From Phocoena phocoena (Eukaryota > Chordata > Mammalia > Artiodactyla > Phocoenidae), in assembly GCF_963924675.1 (NCBI RefSeq), contig NW_027077446.1, positions 12,501 through 76,500 on the forward strand: a stretch of 64,000 nucleotides of DNA, given 5' to 3'. The notes below the pieces were generated by a model, which was not told the origin of the DNA, did no database searches, and was given only the letters and a program-made list of their open reading frames with translations. Of this stretch, positions 44,741 through 55,767 are shown piece by piece. A program made the position numbers and the translations under genes. Each line of letters begins with the position of its first letter. Position 1 is the stretch's first letter.

Positions 44741-47700
44741 GCCTCACTCCCAGCCCCTTGGTGATGTGGGCCCTCTGGTGAGAGTCTGAGCCTGGTTGGT
44801 TTCCTCACACTTCTGTGAGGTGGGCCCTCTTCTCTGAGGTCACTCCTGCCTGGCTGGCACACACCGCTTTGGTGACTTCGGCCCTCTGGTGGCAGTTGGA
44901 GCCTGATGGGAGCCTCGTCCCCTCTGTGATGAGACACTCTGGCGTCAGGACCTAACTGCTGGGTTCCCACATTTTCTGATATGTGCTAAGTGGTGCGAGG
45001 GCACTCCTGCCAGGTTCCCATTCACATGGGCATGTGGGCCTTCTGCTCTAAGGTCCCAACGCCTGTGTTGTTCACAGTTTAATGACGTTGGCTCTCTGGT
45101 GTTAGTTCACTCAGGCCTAGATCCCATAGACTCTGTGCTCTGAGCCGCCTGCTGGTAGGTTCCAACTGCTGGATTCCCACCTTTTTTATTCTTTGGGCCC
45201 TCTGTTTTCAGGCTCCTCCTGCCTGCCTCACTCCCAGCCCCTTTTTGATGTAGGTCCTCTGGTTTGAGGCCACATGTGCCAGTTTCCTCACCTTTATTGA
45301 TGTGGCCCCACTGGTGTGAGGACACTCCTGCCTGGTTCCCATCCCCTTGGTGATGTGGGCCCTCTGTTGAGAGTCTGATCCTGGCTGCATTCCTCACACT
45401 TCTGGGAGGTGGGCCCGCTGCTGTGAGGTCACTCCTGCCTGGCTGGCACACGTCACCTTGGCTATGTGGGCCCTCAGTTGGGAGTTGGTGCCTGTTAGGA
45501 GTCTCCTCCCCTCGGTAATGAGGACCCTCTGGCATCAGGCCCTAACTCATGGGCTTCCAGAAGTTTCTGATGTGCGCCCTGTAGTGCGAGTACACTCCTG
45601 CCAGTGTCCCATCCCCATGGGGATGTGGGCTTTCTGCTCTGAGGTCCCAACTGCTGGGTTGCTCACAGTTTCATGTTGAAGGCCCTCTGGTGTGAGTTCA
45701 CTCTGGCCTGGACCCCATAGACTCGCTGCTCCTGGTGCCTGATGGGAGGTTCCAACTCTGGGATTCCTCACCTTTTTTATTCAATGCACGCCTGTTTTGA
45801 GGCTCCTCCTTCCTGCCTCACACCCAGCCCCTTGGTGATGTGTATCCTTTGGTTTGAATCCTCGTGTGCTGGGTCCCTCACCTTTCGATAATGTGGCCCC
45901 ACTGGTGTGAGGACACTCCTTCCTGGTTCCCATCCCCTTGGTGATGTGGGCCCTCCAGTGAGAGTCTGATCCTGGCTGGGTTCCTCACCATTCTGTGAGG
46001 TGGGCCTTCTGCTGTGACGTCAATCCTGCCTGGCTAGCTCGCGTTGCCTTGGTGACGTCAGGTCTCTGGTGGCATTTGGAGCCTGCTGGGAACCTCCTCC
46101 CCTCAGTGATGAGGGCCCTCTGCTGTCAGGCCCTAAGTCCTGGGATACACAAATTTTCTGAGGTGCGCCCTGTGGTGCGACAACACTCCTGCCAGGTTCC
46201 CATCCCCATGGGGATGTGGGCTTTCTGCTCTGAGGTCCCAACGGCTGGGTTGCTCACAGTGTCAGAATGTGGGCCCTCTGCTGTGAGTTCACTCCGGCAT
46301 GGATCCCATAGCCTCGGTGCTCTGTGCCACCTGCTTGGAGTTTCCAACTGCGGGATTCCTCACCTTTTTTATTCTATGGGCCCTGTGTTGTGAGACTCCT
46401 CCTGCCTTCCTCACTCCCAGCCCCTTTTTGATGTAGGTCCTCTGGTTTGAGGCCACATGTGCCAGTTTCCTCACCTTTATTGATGTGGCCCCACTGGTGT
46501 GAGGACACTCCTGCCTGGTTCCCATCCCCTTGGTGATGTGGGCCCTCTGCTGAGAGTCTGACCTTGGCTGAACTCCTCAAACTTCAGGGAGGTGGGGCCT
46601 CTGCTGTGAGGTCACTCCTGCCTGGCTGGCACACGTTGCCTTGGCCACATGGGTCCACTGGTTGCAGATGGAGCGTGCTGGGAGCCTCTTCCCCTCGGTG
46701 ATGAGGACCCAGTGGCGTCAGGCCCTAACTGCTGGGCTCCCCACATTTTCAGATGTGCGCCTAGTGGTGCGATGACACTCCTGCCAGGTTCCCATCCCCA
46801 TGGGGATGTGGGCCTTCTATTCTGAGCTCCCAACGGCTGGGTTGCTCACACTTTCATGATGTGCGCCCTCTGCTGTGAGGTCAATCCTGCCTGGCTGGCA
46901 CACGTCGCCTTGGCGACATGGGCACTCTGGTGGCAGTTGGAGCGTGCTGGGGCCTCCTCCCCTCAGTGATGAGGGCCTTCTGGTGTCAGGCCCTAAGTGC
47001 TGGGCTCCACACATTTTCTGATGTGTGCCCAGTGGTGCGAGGACACTCCTCACAGGTTCCCATCCCCATGGGCATGTGGGACTTCTGTTCTGTGGTCCCA
47101 ACGGCTGGGTTGTTCACAGTTTCATGACGTGGGCCCTTTGCTGTGTATTCACTCTGTTCTGTATCCCATAGCGTCGGTGCTCTGGGCCACCAGCCTGGAG
47201 TTTCCAACTCCTGGATTCCTCACCTTTTTTATTCTATGGGCCCTCTGTTGTGAATCTCCTCCTGCATGCCTCACTCCCAGCCCCTTCGTGATGTGTGTCC
47301 CCTTGTTTGAGGCCACATGTGTTGTGTTCCTCATCTTTCACTGATGTGGCCCCACTGGTTTGAGGACACTACTGCCTGGTTTCAATCCCCTTGGTGATGT
47401 GTGCCCTCTGGTGAGAGTCTGATCCTGTTTGGGTTCCTCACACTTCTGTGAGGTGGGCCGTCTGCTCTGTGGTCATTCCTGCCTGGCTGGCACACACCTC
47501 CTTGGCAACATCGGCCGTCTGGTGGAAATTGCAGCCTGCTGGTAGCCTCCTCCCCTCGGTGATGAGGGCCTTGTGGCATCAGGCCCTAACAGCTGGGTTC
47601 CCACATTTTCGGATACATGCTAAGTGGTGCGAGGACACTCCTGCGAGGTTCCCATCCCCATGGGGTTGTGGGCCTTCTGCTCTGAGGTCCCACTATCTGG

Positions 47701-48758
47701 GTTGCTCATAGTTTCATGATGTGGGCCCTCTGCTGTGAGTTCACTGCAGCCTGGATCCCATAGACTGGGTGCTCTGGGCCACCTGTTGGGAGGTTCAAAC
47801 TGCTGGATTACTCAGCTTTTTTATTCTATGGGCCTTGTGTTGTGAGGCTTCTCCTGACTGCCTCACTCTGAGCCCCTTTGAATTGTGGGTCTTCTGGTTT
47901 AGCCACATGTTCTGGGTTCCTCACCTTTTGATAATGTGGCCACAATGGTGTGAGGGTACTCCTGCGTTGTTCCGATCCCCTTGGTGATGTGGGCTCTCTG
48001 GTGAGATTCTTATCCTGGATGGGTTCTTCACCCTTCTGTGAGGTGGGCCCTGTGCTGTGAGGTAACTCCTGTCTAGCTTGCTCCCATTGCCTTTGTGACG
48101 TCGGCCCTCTGGTGGCATTTGGAGCCTGCTGGGAGCCTCCTCTCCTCAGTGATGAGGGTCCTCTGGCGTCCGGCTCTAACTGCTGGGCTCCCCATATTTT
48201 TTGATGTGTGCCCACTGGTGCGATGACACTCCTGCTTGGTTCCCTTCCCCATGGGGATGTGGGCCTTGTACTCTGAGGTCACAACGGCTGGGTTGCTTAC
48301 AGTATCACGATGAGGGCCCTCTGCTGTGAGTTCACTGTGGCCTGGATCCGATAGCCTCGGTCCTCTGGGCCGCCTCCTGGGAAGTTCCAACTGCTGGATT
48401 CCTCACCTTTTATATACAATGGGTCATGTGTTGTGAGGTTAATCCTGCCTGCCTCACTCCGAGACCCATGGTGATGTGGGTCCTCTGGTTTGAGGCCACA
48501 TGTTCTGAGTACCTCAACTTTCGATGATGTGGCCCCATGGGTGTGAGGACACTCCTGCCTGGTTGCCATCCCCTTGGTGATGTGGGCCCTCTGCTGAGAG
48601 TCAGATCCTGGCTGGATTCATCACACTTCTGAGAGGAAGGCCCTCTTATGTGAGGTCAATCCTGCCTGACTGCCTCATGTCAGCTTGGCGATGTGGGGAC
48701 TCTGTTGGCCCCTGGAGCATGCTGGGAGCATCCTACCCTCGTTAATGAGGGCTCTCGA
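44741..48758 (+). repeat. Satellite of ~54-bp monomers in 11-mer higher-order units
   Basis: Distinct from both other satellites. The landmark CCCCTTGGTGATG starts higher-order units at 44754, 45343, 45934, 46526, 47387, 47977 and 48570, giving lengths of 589, 591, 592, 861, 590 and 593 bp plus a partial unit. Inside a unit, a GGGCCCTCTG-like core recurs every ~54 bp: in the unit after 45934 at about 45948, 46002, 46059, 46113, 46165, 46218, 46271, 46324, 46378, 46435, 46486 and then 46540. That is 11 monomers per 592 bp. I do not recognise the family. Minus-strand frames show a vague ~18-residue repeat with EGPH, but 590-593 bp is not consistently a multiple of three, so coding is unlikely. 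Confidence 0.9.
46526..47386 (+). repeat. Expanded 16-monomer unit of the 54-bp satellite
   Basis: 861 bp rather than 591. The extra ~270 bp equals five 54-bp monomers. The block running from GAGGTCACTCCTGCCTGGCTGGCACACG through the GGGCTCC monomers to GGGTTGCTCACA occurs twice in succession (about 46610-46860 and 46880-47120). Unequal pairing five monomers out of register would make exactly this product. Confidence 0.85.
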
Positions 48759-48759
48759 T

Positions 48760-48785
48760 AAAACGCATATGTCCTTTTTGGCCAA
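48760..48785. repeat. Half palindrome at the satellite junction
   Basis: Only the right arm remains (AAAACGCATATG ... TTTTTGGCCAA). The 54-bp satellite is joined directly to it, so the left arm and the centre are absent. Confidence 0.9.
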
Positions 48786-50459
48786 GTACATCATTGTCGA
48801 CGTTCTGCCTCTTCTCCTATGCTTTAAGTGCAATTCCAGTCTATCCCCTGAAATTGTTTTCCTGAAATTCTGCCCCGCTATCAAGTCCTGTTCGCAGGCT
48901 TACTTCAATACAATTTTGGACGATAGCTGTCATTTATAACTCCGCAGGTTTGTGAATTACAGAGACCTTGAACTCCTTTCTTCAACTCACTATCTTGTGA
49001 GCTGGGCACAACACCACAGAATTTCTTCAAAACCTAATCTGGTTACGGCAGGGCACGCTGAGCCTTTGGTTAATTCCTCTTCCTGGTGGGAAATGAGCGT
49101 TACATTTACCCGTGCAGACACCTACAGCTAGTCTATAATTGGTTCTCCCTATTCCTGTTCATCTTGCGCAGAAATTGCAAGCTGTGCCAAACAGGAGGTT
49201 AAAGGAACTGACTCTCCAAGTGTGGAGAGTGTTAGTAAAGCGTCTGGAATGGTGAACACGAAAAACAGGGGACGAAAACTGAGATGCATTTAAAAACGTT
49301 TCCCAATCACACGGTGGACCATACTCTGTGTTTCCCATGCATGTTTTACCTGAAGGAAGAATCCCTTGAACCTGGAGAGTTGGGACTCTTGGAATGGGTA
49401 CCATGCAGTATGACTTCAAATGGTCTGCATTTGCTCACCGAAACTCACCAATGCTATCAGCCCGAAGTGTCCAGCCTTATGTCTCACCCAACTCTGGTTG
49501 TAGATGTGGTAAATCCAGGTTGCATCACAAGCCCTGAGTGAATTATTTAAGAATTGCTCTCTATTTCACTGTCATTGTGTTTTGTTATTGAAATTTATTT
49601 TGATAATGGGTTTTATCGGATTTTCACTGCTGCATTTATGCTGCTGTACACACACTTGATTCTCTTACGGAGACATATAAATTCATGGGTTTTAAGATTC
49701 TTCCCAGTCAGGTGTATTCCTAAGCGTTGAATATGTGGTGCTAAGTCCATCTCCTTGAGCAAAGATTAGGTCTTGTCTATAACATATTTGGCTTACGGAA
49801 CGGTATCTGTGCTAATTTTAATCTCTGGCTTTATGCAGCACCGCAACTCACCTTTCCCCATAAGCAAGCACAAGTTGGTTTTCTAAAGTTGAGACCCTGT
49901 TCTCTATTGCAATTCAGTTCATGTGTAGTCAAGTTTATATCCCGTGTATTAGTGATATCTTATGATGTTTCTTTTTCTGTGTGACTTATTTCACGTAGAA
50001 TCATCGTACCTGAATCCACTCAGTATGCCACTACGGCCTGATGACATAGATTTCATTGCTGAGTGATATTCCATTGTACGTACGTACCACAACTTCTTTA
50101 TCCATTTTTCGCTTTCTGGGATATTTAACTTGTACCATAGACAAGGTTCTTGTAGAAAGAGCCGTCCCAAACCTTGGGGTGCCTGTGTGTTTTTCATTTT
50201 AATTTCCCTAAGCTATAGGACCATAAGTTTAAGTGCCATAGGCTGTGTTGCTTCGTTTCTTACGTATTTCAGGAAACACCATACACTTCTCCAGAGTGGC
50301 TGTTGGCAATTTACATCCCGACCATCAGCATAACAAGGCTCCCTGTTCTCAATGGCCTGTCCTGCCTTTCTGGATATTACACTTTTTCCAGATGGCTCTT
50401 TTGACCGGGGGGCAGTGAGACTTCATTGAAATGCAAATTTCCTTTACAGGCTTGTTTGG

Positions 50460-50531
50460 TTGGCCAAAGAGGGCGTATGTGTTTTTTCCTGAATATATTC
50501 AGGAAAAAACGCATACGCCCTTTTTGGCCAA
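50460..50531. repeat. Satellite palindrome, right array
   Basis: 72 bp with two mismatches, both in the left arm (CAAAGAGGG and GTATGTG). Confidence 0.93.
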
Positions 50532-52202
50532 GTGCATCATTGTCGACGTTCTGCCTCTTTTCCTATGCTTTAAATGAAATTGCGCTCTACGCCCTGAAAT
50601 CCTTTTCCTGAAATTCTGCCCCGCTTTCAAGTCCTCTTCACAGACTTACTTCAGTATATTTTTGGATGATAACTGTGATTTATAACTCTGCAGGTTTGTG
50701 AATTACAGTGCCCCCGAGCTCCTTTCTTCAACTCGCTTTCTTGCAGCTGGCTGAAAATCTGGAGGATTGCTTCAGGTGCTACTCTGGCTCTGACATGGCA
50801 TGTTGAGCCTTTGGTTAATTCCTCTTCCTGGTGTGAAATGAGCATTACATTTGCCCGAGCAGGCACCTACGGCTAGTCTCTGATTGGTTCTCCCTATTAC
50901 TGTTCATCTTGTACAGAAATTTCGAACTCTGCCAAACAGGAGGTTAAAGACACTGACTCTCCAAGTGGGGAGAGTGTTAGTCAAGCATCTGGAATAGTTA
51001 ACACAAGTGCCAGGGGATAAAAACTGAGATGCGTTTAAAAACATTTCCCAGTCATACTGTGGACCATACTCTGGTTTTCTCATTCATGTTTTAGCTGAAG
51101 GAAGTATCCCTTGAACCTGGAGTGTTGGGACCCATGGAATGGGTACTATGCAGTATGACTACAAAGTGTCTGCATTTGCGCACCGAACGTCACCAATGCT
51201 CTCAGCCCGAAGTGTCCAGCCTTATGTCTCACCCAGCTCTGGGTGTAGATGTGGTAAATCCAGGTTGCATGAGAAGCCCTGAGTGAATTATTTAAGGATT
51301 GCTCTCTACTGCACTGTCATTGTGTTTGTTTTTGAAATTTATTTTGATAATGAGATTTTTCGAATTTTCACTGCTGAGGTTAGGCCGCTGTACACATTCT
51401 TGATTCTCTTACAGAGACATATAAATCCATGTGTTTTAAGAATTTTCCTAGTCAGGTATATTCCTCGGCGTTGAATATGGGGTGTTGAGTCCATTTCGTT
51501 GAGCAAGGAATAGGTCTTCTCTATTACATATTTGGGTTTTAGAACGGTATCTGTGCTAATTTCAATCTCTGGTTTTATGCAGAACCCCACCTCACCTTTC
51601 CCATTAAGCAAGCATAACTTGGTCTTCTTAATTTGAGACCCTCTCCTCTTTTGTAATTCAGTTCATGTATAGCCAAGTTTACATTCCTTGTATTAGTGAC
51701 ATCTTATGATGTTTCTCTTTCTGTGTGACTTATTTCACGTATTATCATCGTACCTGAATCCAGTCATTATGCCGCGACGGGCCTGATGACATAGATTTCT
51801 TTGCTGGGTGATATTCCATTGTACGTACGTACTGCAATATCTTTGTCTATTTTTCGCCTTTTGGCATATATAACTTGTAGCGTAGACGAGGTGCTTGGAA
51901 ACAGAGCCGTCCGAAACTTTGGGGTGGATGTGTGTTTTTGATCTTAATTTTCCTAACCTATAGGACAATAAGTGGAAGTGCATTGGCTCTGTTGCTTTGT
52001 TTTTTAGGTATTCAGGAAACACCATATATTTCTCCAGAGTGTCTGTTGGCAATTTACATCACACCCATCATCATAACAAGGCTCTCTGTTCTCCATGCCC
52101 TGTCGTGCCTTTCTGGATTTTACTCTTTTTCAAGATGGCCCTTTTGAACGGGGGGCAGTGAGACTTCATTGTAGTGCAGATTTCCTTTACATGCTTGCTT
52201 GG

Positions 52203-52274
52203 TTGGCCAAAAAGAGCGTATGCGTTTTTTCCTGAATATATTCAGGAAAAAATGCATACGCCCTTTTTGGCCAA
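52203..52274. repeat. Satellite palindrome at a subfamily switch
   Basis: 72 bp with two unpaired changes (AAAGAGCG on the left, AAATGCATACG on the right). Sequence on its left is of the older subfamily (TTTTGAACGGGGGG), while on its right it is of the younger one (TTTCAGGGCAATTCC). Confidence 0.93.
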
Positions 52275-53948
52275 GTGCATCATTGTCGACGTTCTGCCTC
52301 TTTTCCTATGGTTTCAGGGCAATTCCAGTCTACCCCCTGCAATCGTTTTCCTGAAATTCTGCCCCGCTTTCAAGTCCCCTTCGCAGGCTTACTTCAATAT
52401 ATTTTTGGAGGAGAGCTGTCATTTAAAACTCTGCAGGTTTGTGAATTACAGTGTCCCTGAGCTCCTTTCTTCAACTCGCTTTTTTGTGAGCGGGCACAAA
52501 ATCGCAGGATTGCTTCAGGGCCTAATCTGTTTCTGGTAGGGCACGCTGAGATTTTGTTTAATTTTTCTTCCTGGTGGGAAATGAGCATTACATTTGCCCG
52601 TGGAGAAACCTACAGCTAGTCTCTCGTTGGTTCTCCCTATTCCTGTTCATCTTGCACAGAAATTGCAAGCTGTGCCAAAGAGGAGGTTAAAGGCACTGAC
52701 TCTCCAAGCGGGGAGAGTGTTAGTAAAGCATCTGGAATGGTGAACCCGAGGACCAGGATACGAAAACTGAGATGCATTTTAAATCGTTTCCCAATCACAC
52801 GGTGGACGATACTCTGGGTTTCCCATGCATGTTTTAGCTGGAGGAAGAATCCCTTGAACCTGGAGAGTTGGGACCCATGGAATGGGTACCATGCAGTATG
52901 ACTTCAAAGGGTCTGCATTTACTCACCGAAACTCACCAATGCTATCAGCCTGAAGTGTCCAGCCTTATGTCTCAACCAGCTCTGGGTGTACATGTGGTCA
53001 ATCCCGGTTGCATCACATGCCCTGAGTGAATTATTTAAGATTTGCTCTCTATTTCACTGTCTTTGTGTTTTGTTTTCGAAAGTTATTTTGATAATGGGAT
53101 TTATCGGATTTTCACTGCTGCATTTCAGCCGCCGTACACACGCATGATTCTCTTACGGAGACATATATATCCATGGGTTTTAAGATTCTTCCTAGTCAGG
53201 TATATTCCTAGGCGTTGAATATGTGGTGTTGGTTCCATTTCGTGGAGCAAGGAGTACGTCTTGTCTATTATATATTTGGCTTATGCAAAGTTGTCTGTGC
53301 TAATTTCAGTCTCTGGTTTTGTGCAGCACCCCAGCGCACCTTTACCCATAAGCAAGCACTAGTTGGTTTTCTAAATTTGAGACCCTGTTCTGTTTTGTAA
53401 TTCAGTTCATGTGTAGTCAAGTTTACATTCCGTGTATTAGTGATATCTTATGATGTTTCTTTTTCTGTGTGACGTAGTTCACGTAGAATCACCGTACCTG
53501 CATCCACTCACTATGCCGCTACGGGCCTGATGACACAGATTTCATTGCTGAGAGATATTGCATTGCACGTACGTGCCACAACTTCTTTATCCATTTTTTG
53601 CTTTCTGGGATATTTACCTGGTACTGTAGACGAGCTTCTTGGGAACACAGCCGTCCCAAACTTTCGGGTGGCTCTCTGTTTTTGATTTTAATTTCCCTAA
53701 GCAATAGGACCATAAGTGCAATTGCCATAGGCTGTGTTGCTTTATTTCTTACGTGTTTCAGGAAACACCATACACTTCTCCAGGGTGGCTGTTCACAATT
53801 TACATCCTGCCAATCAGCATAACAAGGCTCCCTGTTCTCCATATCCTGTCCAACCTTTCTGGATTTTACACTTTTTTCAGATGGCCCTTTTGCCCTGGGG
53901 GCAGTGAGACTTCATTGTAGTGCAGATTTCCTTTACAGGCTTGCTTGG

Positions 53949-54020
53949 TTGGCCAAAAAGGGCGTATGCGTTTTTTCCTGAATATATTCAGGAAAAAACG
54001 CATACGCCCTTTTTGGCCAA
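53949..54020. repeat. Satellite palindrome, reference copy
   Basis: Perfect: 36-bp arms 53949-53984 and 53985-54020, no spacer. The outer words GGTTGGCCAAAAAG and GTTTTTTCC resemble, from memory, the terminal repeat of a mariner-type element common in ruminants and whales. A short mariner-derived MITE is a possible origin. Confidence 0.95.
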
Positions 54021-54959
54021 GTGCATCATTGTCGACGTTCTGCCTCTTTTCCTATGCTTTCAGGGCAATTCCAGTCTACCCCCTGCAATCGTTTTCCTGA
54101 TATTCTGCCCCGCTTTCAAGTCCCCTTCGCAGGCTTACTTCAATATATTTTTGGAGGATAGCTGTCATTTATAACTCTGCAGGTTTGTGAATTACAGTGC
54201 CCCTGAGCTCCTTTCTTCAACTCGCTTTCTTGTGAGCTGGGCACAAAACCGCAGGATTGCTTCAGGCCCTAATGTGTTTCCAGCAGGGCACACTGAGCCT
54301 TTGTTTAATTCCTCTTCCTGGTGGGAAATGAGCGTTACATTTGCCCGTGCAGACACCTACAGCTAGTCTGTCATTGGTTCTCCCTATTCCTGTTCATCTT
54401 GCACAGAAATTGCAAGCTGTGCCAAACAGGAGGTTAAAGGCACTGACTCTCCAAGCGGGATGAGTGTTAGTAAAGCATCTGGAATGGTGAACCCGAGGAC
54501 CAGGATACGAAAACTGAGATGCATTTTAAATCGTTTCCAAATCACACGGTGGACGATGCTCTGGGTTTCCCATGCATGTTTTAGCTGGACGAAGAATGCC
54601 TTGAACCTGGAGAGTTGGGACCGATGGAATGGGTACCATGCAGTATGACTTCAAAGGGTCTGCATTTGCTCACCGAAACTCACCAATGCTATCAGCCTGA
54701 AGTGTCCAGCCTTATGTCTCAACCAGCTCTGGGTGTAGATGTGGTCAATCCCGGTTGCATCACATGCCCTGAGTGAATTATTTAAGAATTGCTCTCTATT
54801 TCACTGTCTTTGTGTTTTGTTTTCGAAATTTATTTTGATAATGGGATTTATCGGATTTTCACTGCTGACTTTCGGCCGCTGTACACACGCTTGATTCTCT
54901 TACGGAGACATATATATCCATGGGTTTTAAGATTCTTCCTACTCAGGTATATTCCTAGG

Positions 54960-55685
54960 CGTTGAATATGTGGTGTTGAGTCCATTTCGTTGAGCAAGGA
55001 GTAGGTCTTGTCTATTACATATGTGGCTTATGGAATGTTATCTGTGCTAATTTCAGTCTCTGGTTTTATGCAGCACTCCAAGGCACCTTTCCCCATAAGC
55101 AAGCACTAGTTGGTTTTCTAAATTTGAGACCCTGTTCTGTTTTGTAATTCAGTTCATGTGTAGTCAAGTTTACATTCCGTGTATTAGTGATATCTTATGA
55201 TGTTTCTTTTTCTGTGTGACGTAGTTCACGTAGAATCACCGTACCTGCATCCACTCACTATGCTGCTACGGGCCTGAAGACACAGATTTCATTGCTGAGT
55301 GATACTGCATTGCACGTACGTGCCACAACTTCTTTATCCATTTTTTGCTTTCTGGGATATTTACCTGGTACTGTAGACGAGCTTCTTGGGAACACAGCAG
55401 TCCCAAAATTTGGGGTGGCTCTCTGTTTTTAATTTTAATTTCCCTAAGGTATAGGACCATAAGTGCAATTGCCATAGGCTGTGTTGCTTTATTTCTTACG
55501 TGTTTCAGGAAACACCATACACTTCTCCAGGGTGGCTGTTGGCAAATTACATCCTCCCAATCAGCCGAACAATGCTCCCTGTTCTCCATATCCTGTCCTA
55601 CCTTTCTGGATTTTACACTTTTGTCAGATGGCCCTTTTGCCCGGGGGGCAGTGAGATTTCATTGTAGTGCAGATTTCCTTTACAG
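54960..55685 (-). mobile_element. L1 3'-end-derived part of the satellite unit
   Basis: Read on +, words occur in the order of a reverse-complemented L1 3' end: AGTAGGTCTTGTC, GTGCTAATTTCAG, ACCTTTCCCCATAAG, GTTCTGTTTTGTAATTCAGTTC, TATCTTATGATGTTTC, CTGTGTGACGTAGTTCACG, ATTTCATTGCTGAGTGATA, ACTTCTTTATCCATTTTTTG, a TTACATC...CAATCAGC stretch, GGCTCCCTGTTCTCC, and CATTGTAGTGCAGATTTCC. Each has a counterpart in the genuine L1 pieces at 38550-38770 and 42841-43580, or in the usual L1 3' end. The same segment is present in every unit of both arrays. Confidence 0.75.
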
Positions 55686-55695
55686 GCTTGCTTGG

Positions 55696-55767
55696 TTGGC
55701 CAAAAAGGGCGTATGCGTTTTTTCCTGAATATATTCAGGAAAAAACGCATACGCCCTTTTTGGCCAA
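55696..55767. repeat. Satellite palindrome, right array
   Basis: Perfect 72-bp palindrome without spacer. Confidence 0.95.

Larger units (their letters stand above)
43581..44741 (+). repeat. Truncated unit of the L1-derived satellite
   Basis: Enters at the phase GGGTCCATTTCGTTGAGCAA and leaves at CCAGACATCT, so about two thirds of a unit is present. It is moderately diverged from the array consensus. It carries a degenerate palindrome and an unusual simple repeat. The phases of its ends show that about 370 bp of satellite is missing across the island to its left. Confidence 0.85.
54021..55767 (+). repeat. Reference unit of the L1-derived satellite (1747 bp)
   Basis: Defined from the end of one palindrome to the end of the next. 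Order: unrecognised ~940 bp with the conserved words AGGAGGTTAAAGG, CACACGGTGGAC and AATTATTTAAGAATTG; then the L1-like segment 54960-55685; then the palindrome 55696-55767. Units elsewhere follow the same order. Confidence 0.88.

Noticed and set aside
45107..45535. Minus-strand 142-codon frame with ~18-residue EGPH-like repeats
   Set aside because: 54 bp is a multiple of three, which produces the repeat, but 589-593-bp units shift frame from unit to unit and the frame is not kept. Treated as satellite.
53920..54174. An 84-codon frame spanning the palindrome, nearly unchanged in many units (e.g. 53920, 55667, 59209, 62704)
   Set aside because: Its conservation equals that of the surrounding noncoding satellite. 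Half of it is the palindrome, and units differ by frame-breaking changes. No coding signature.
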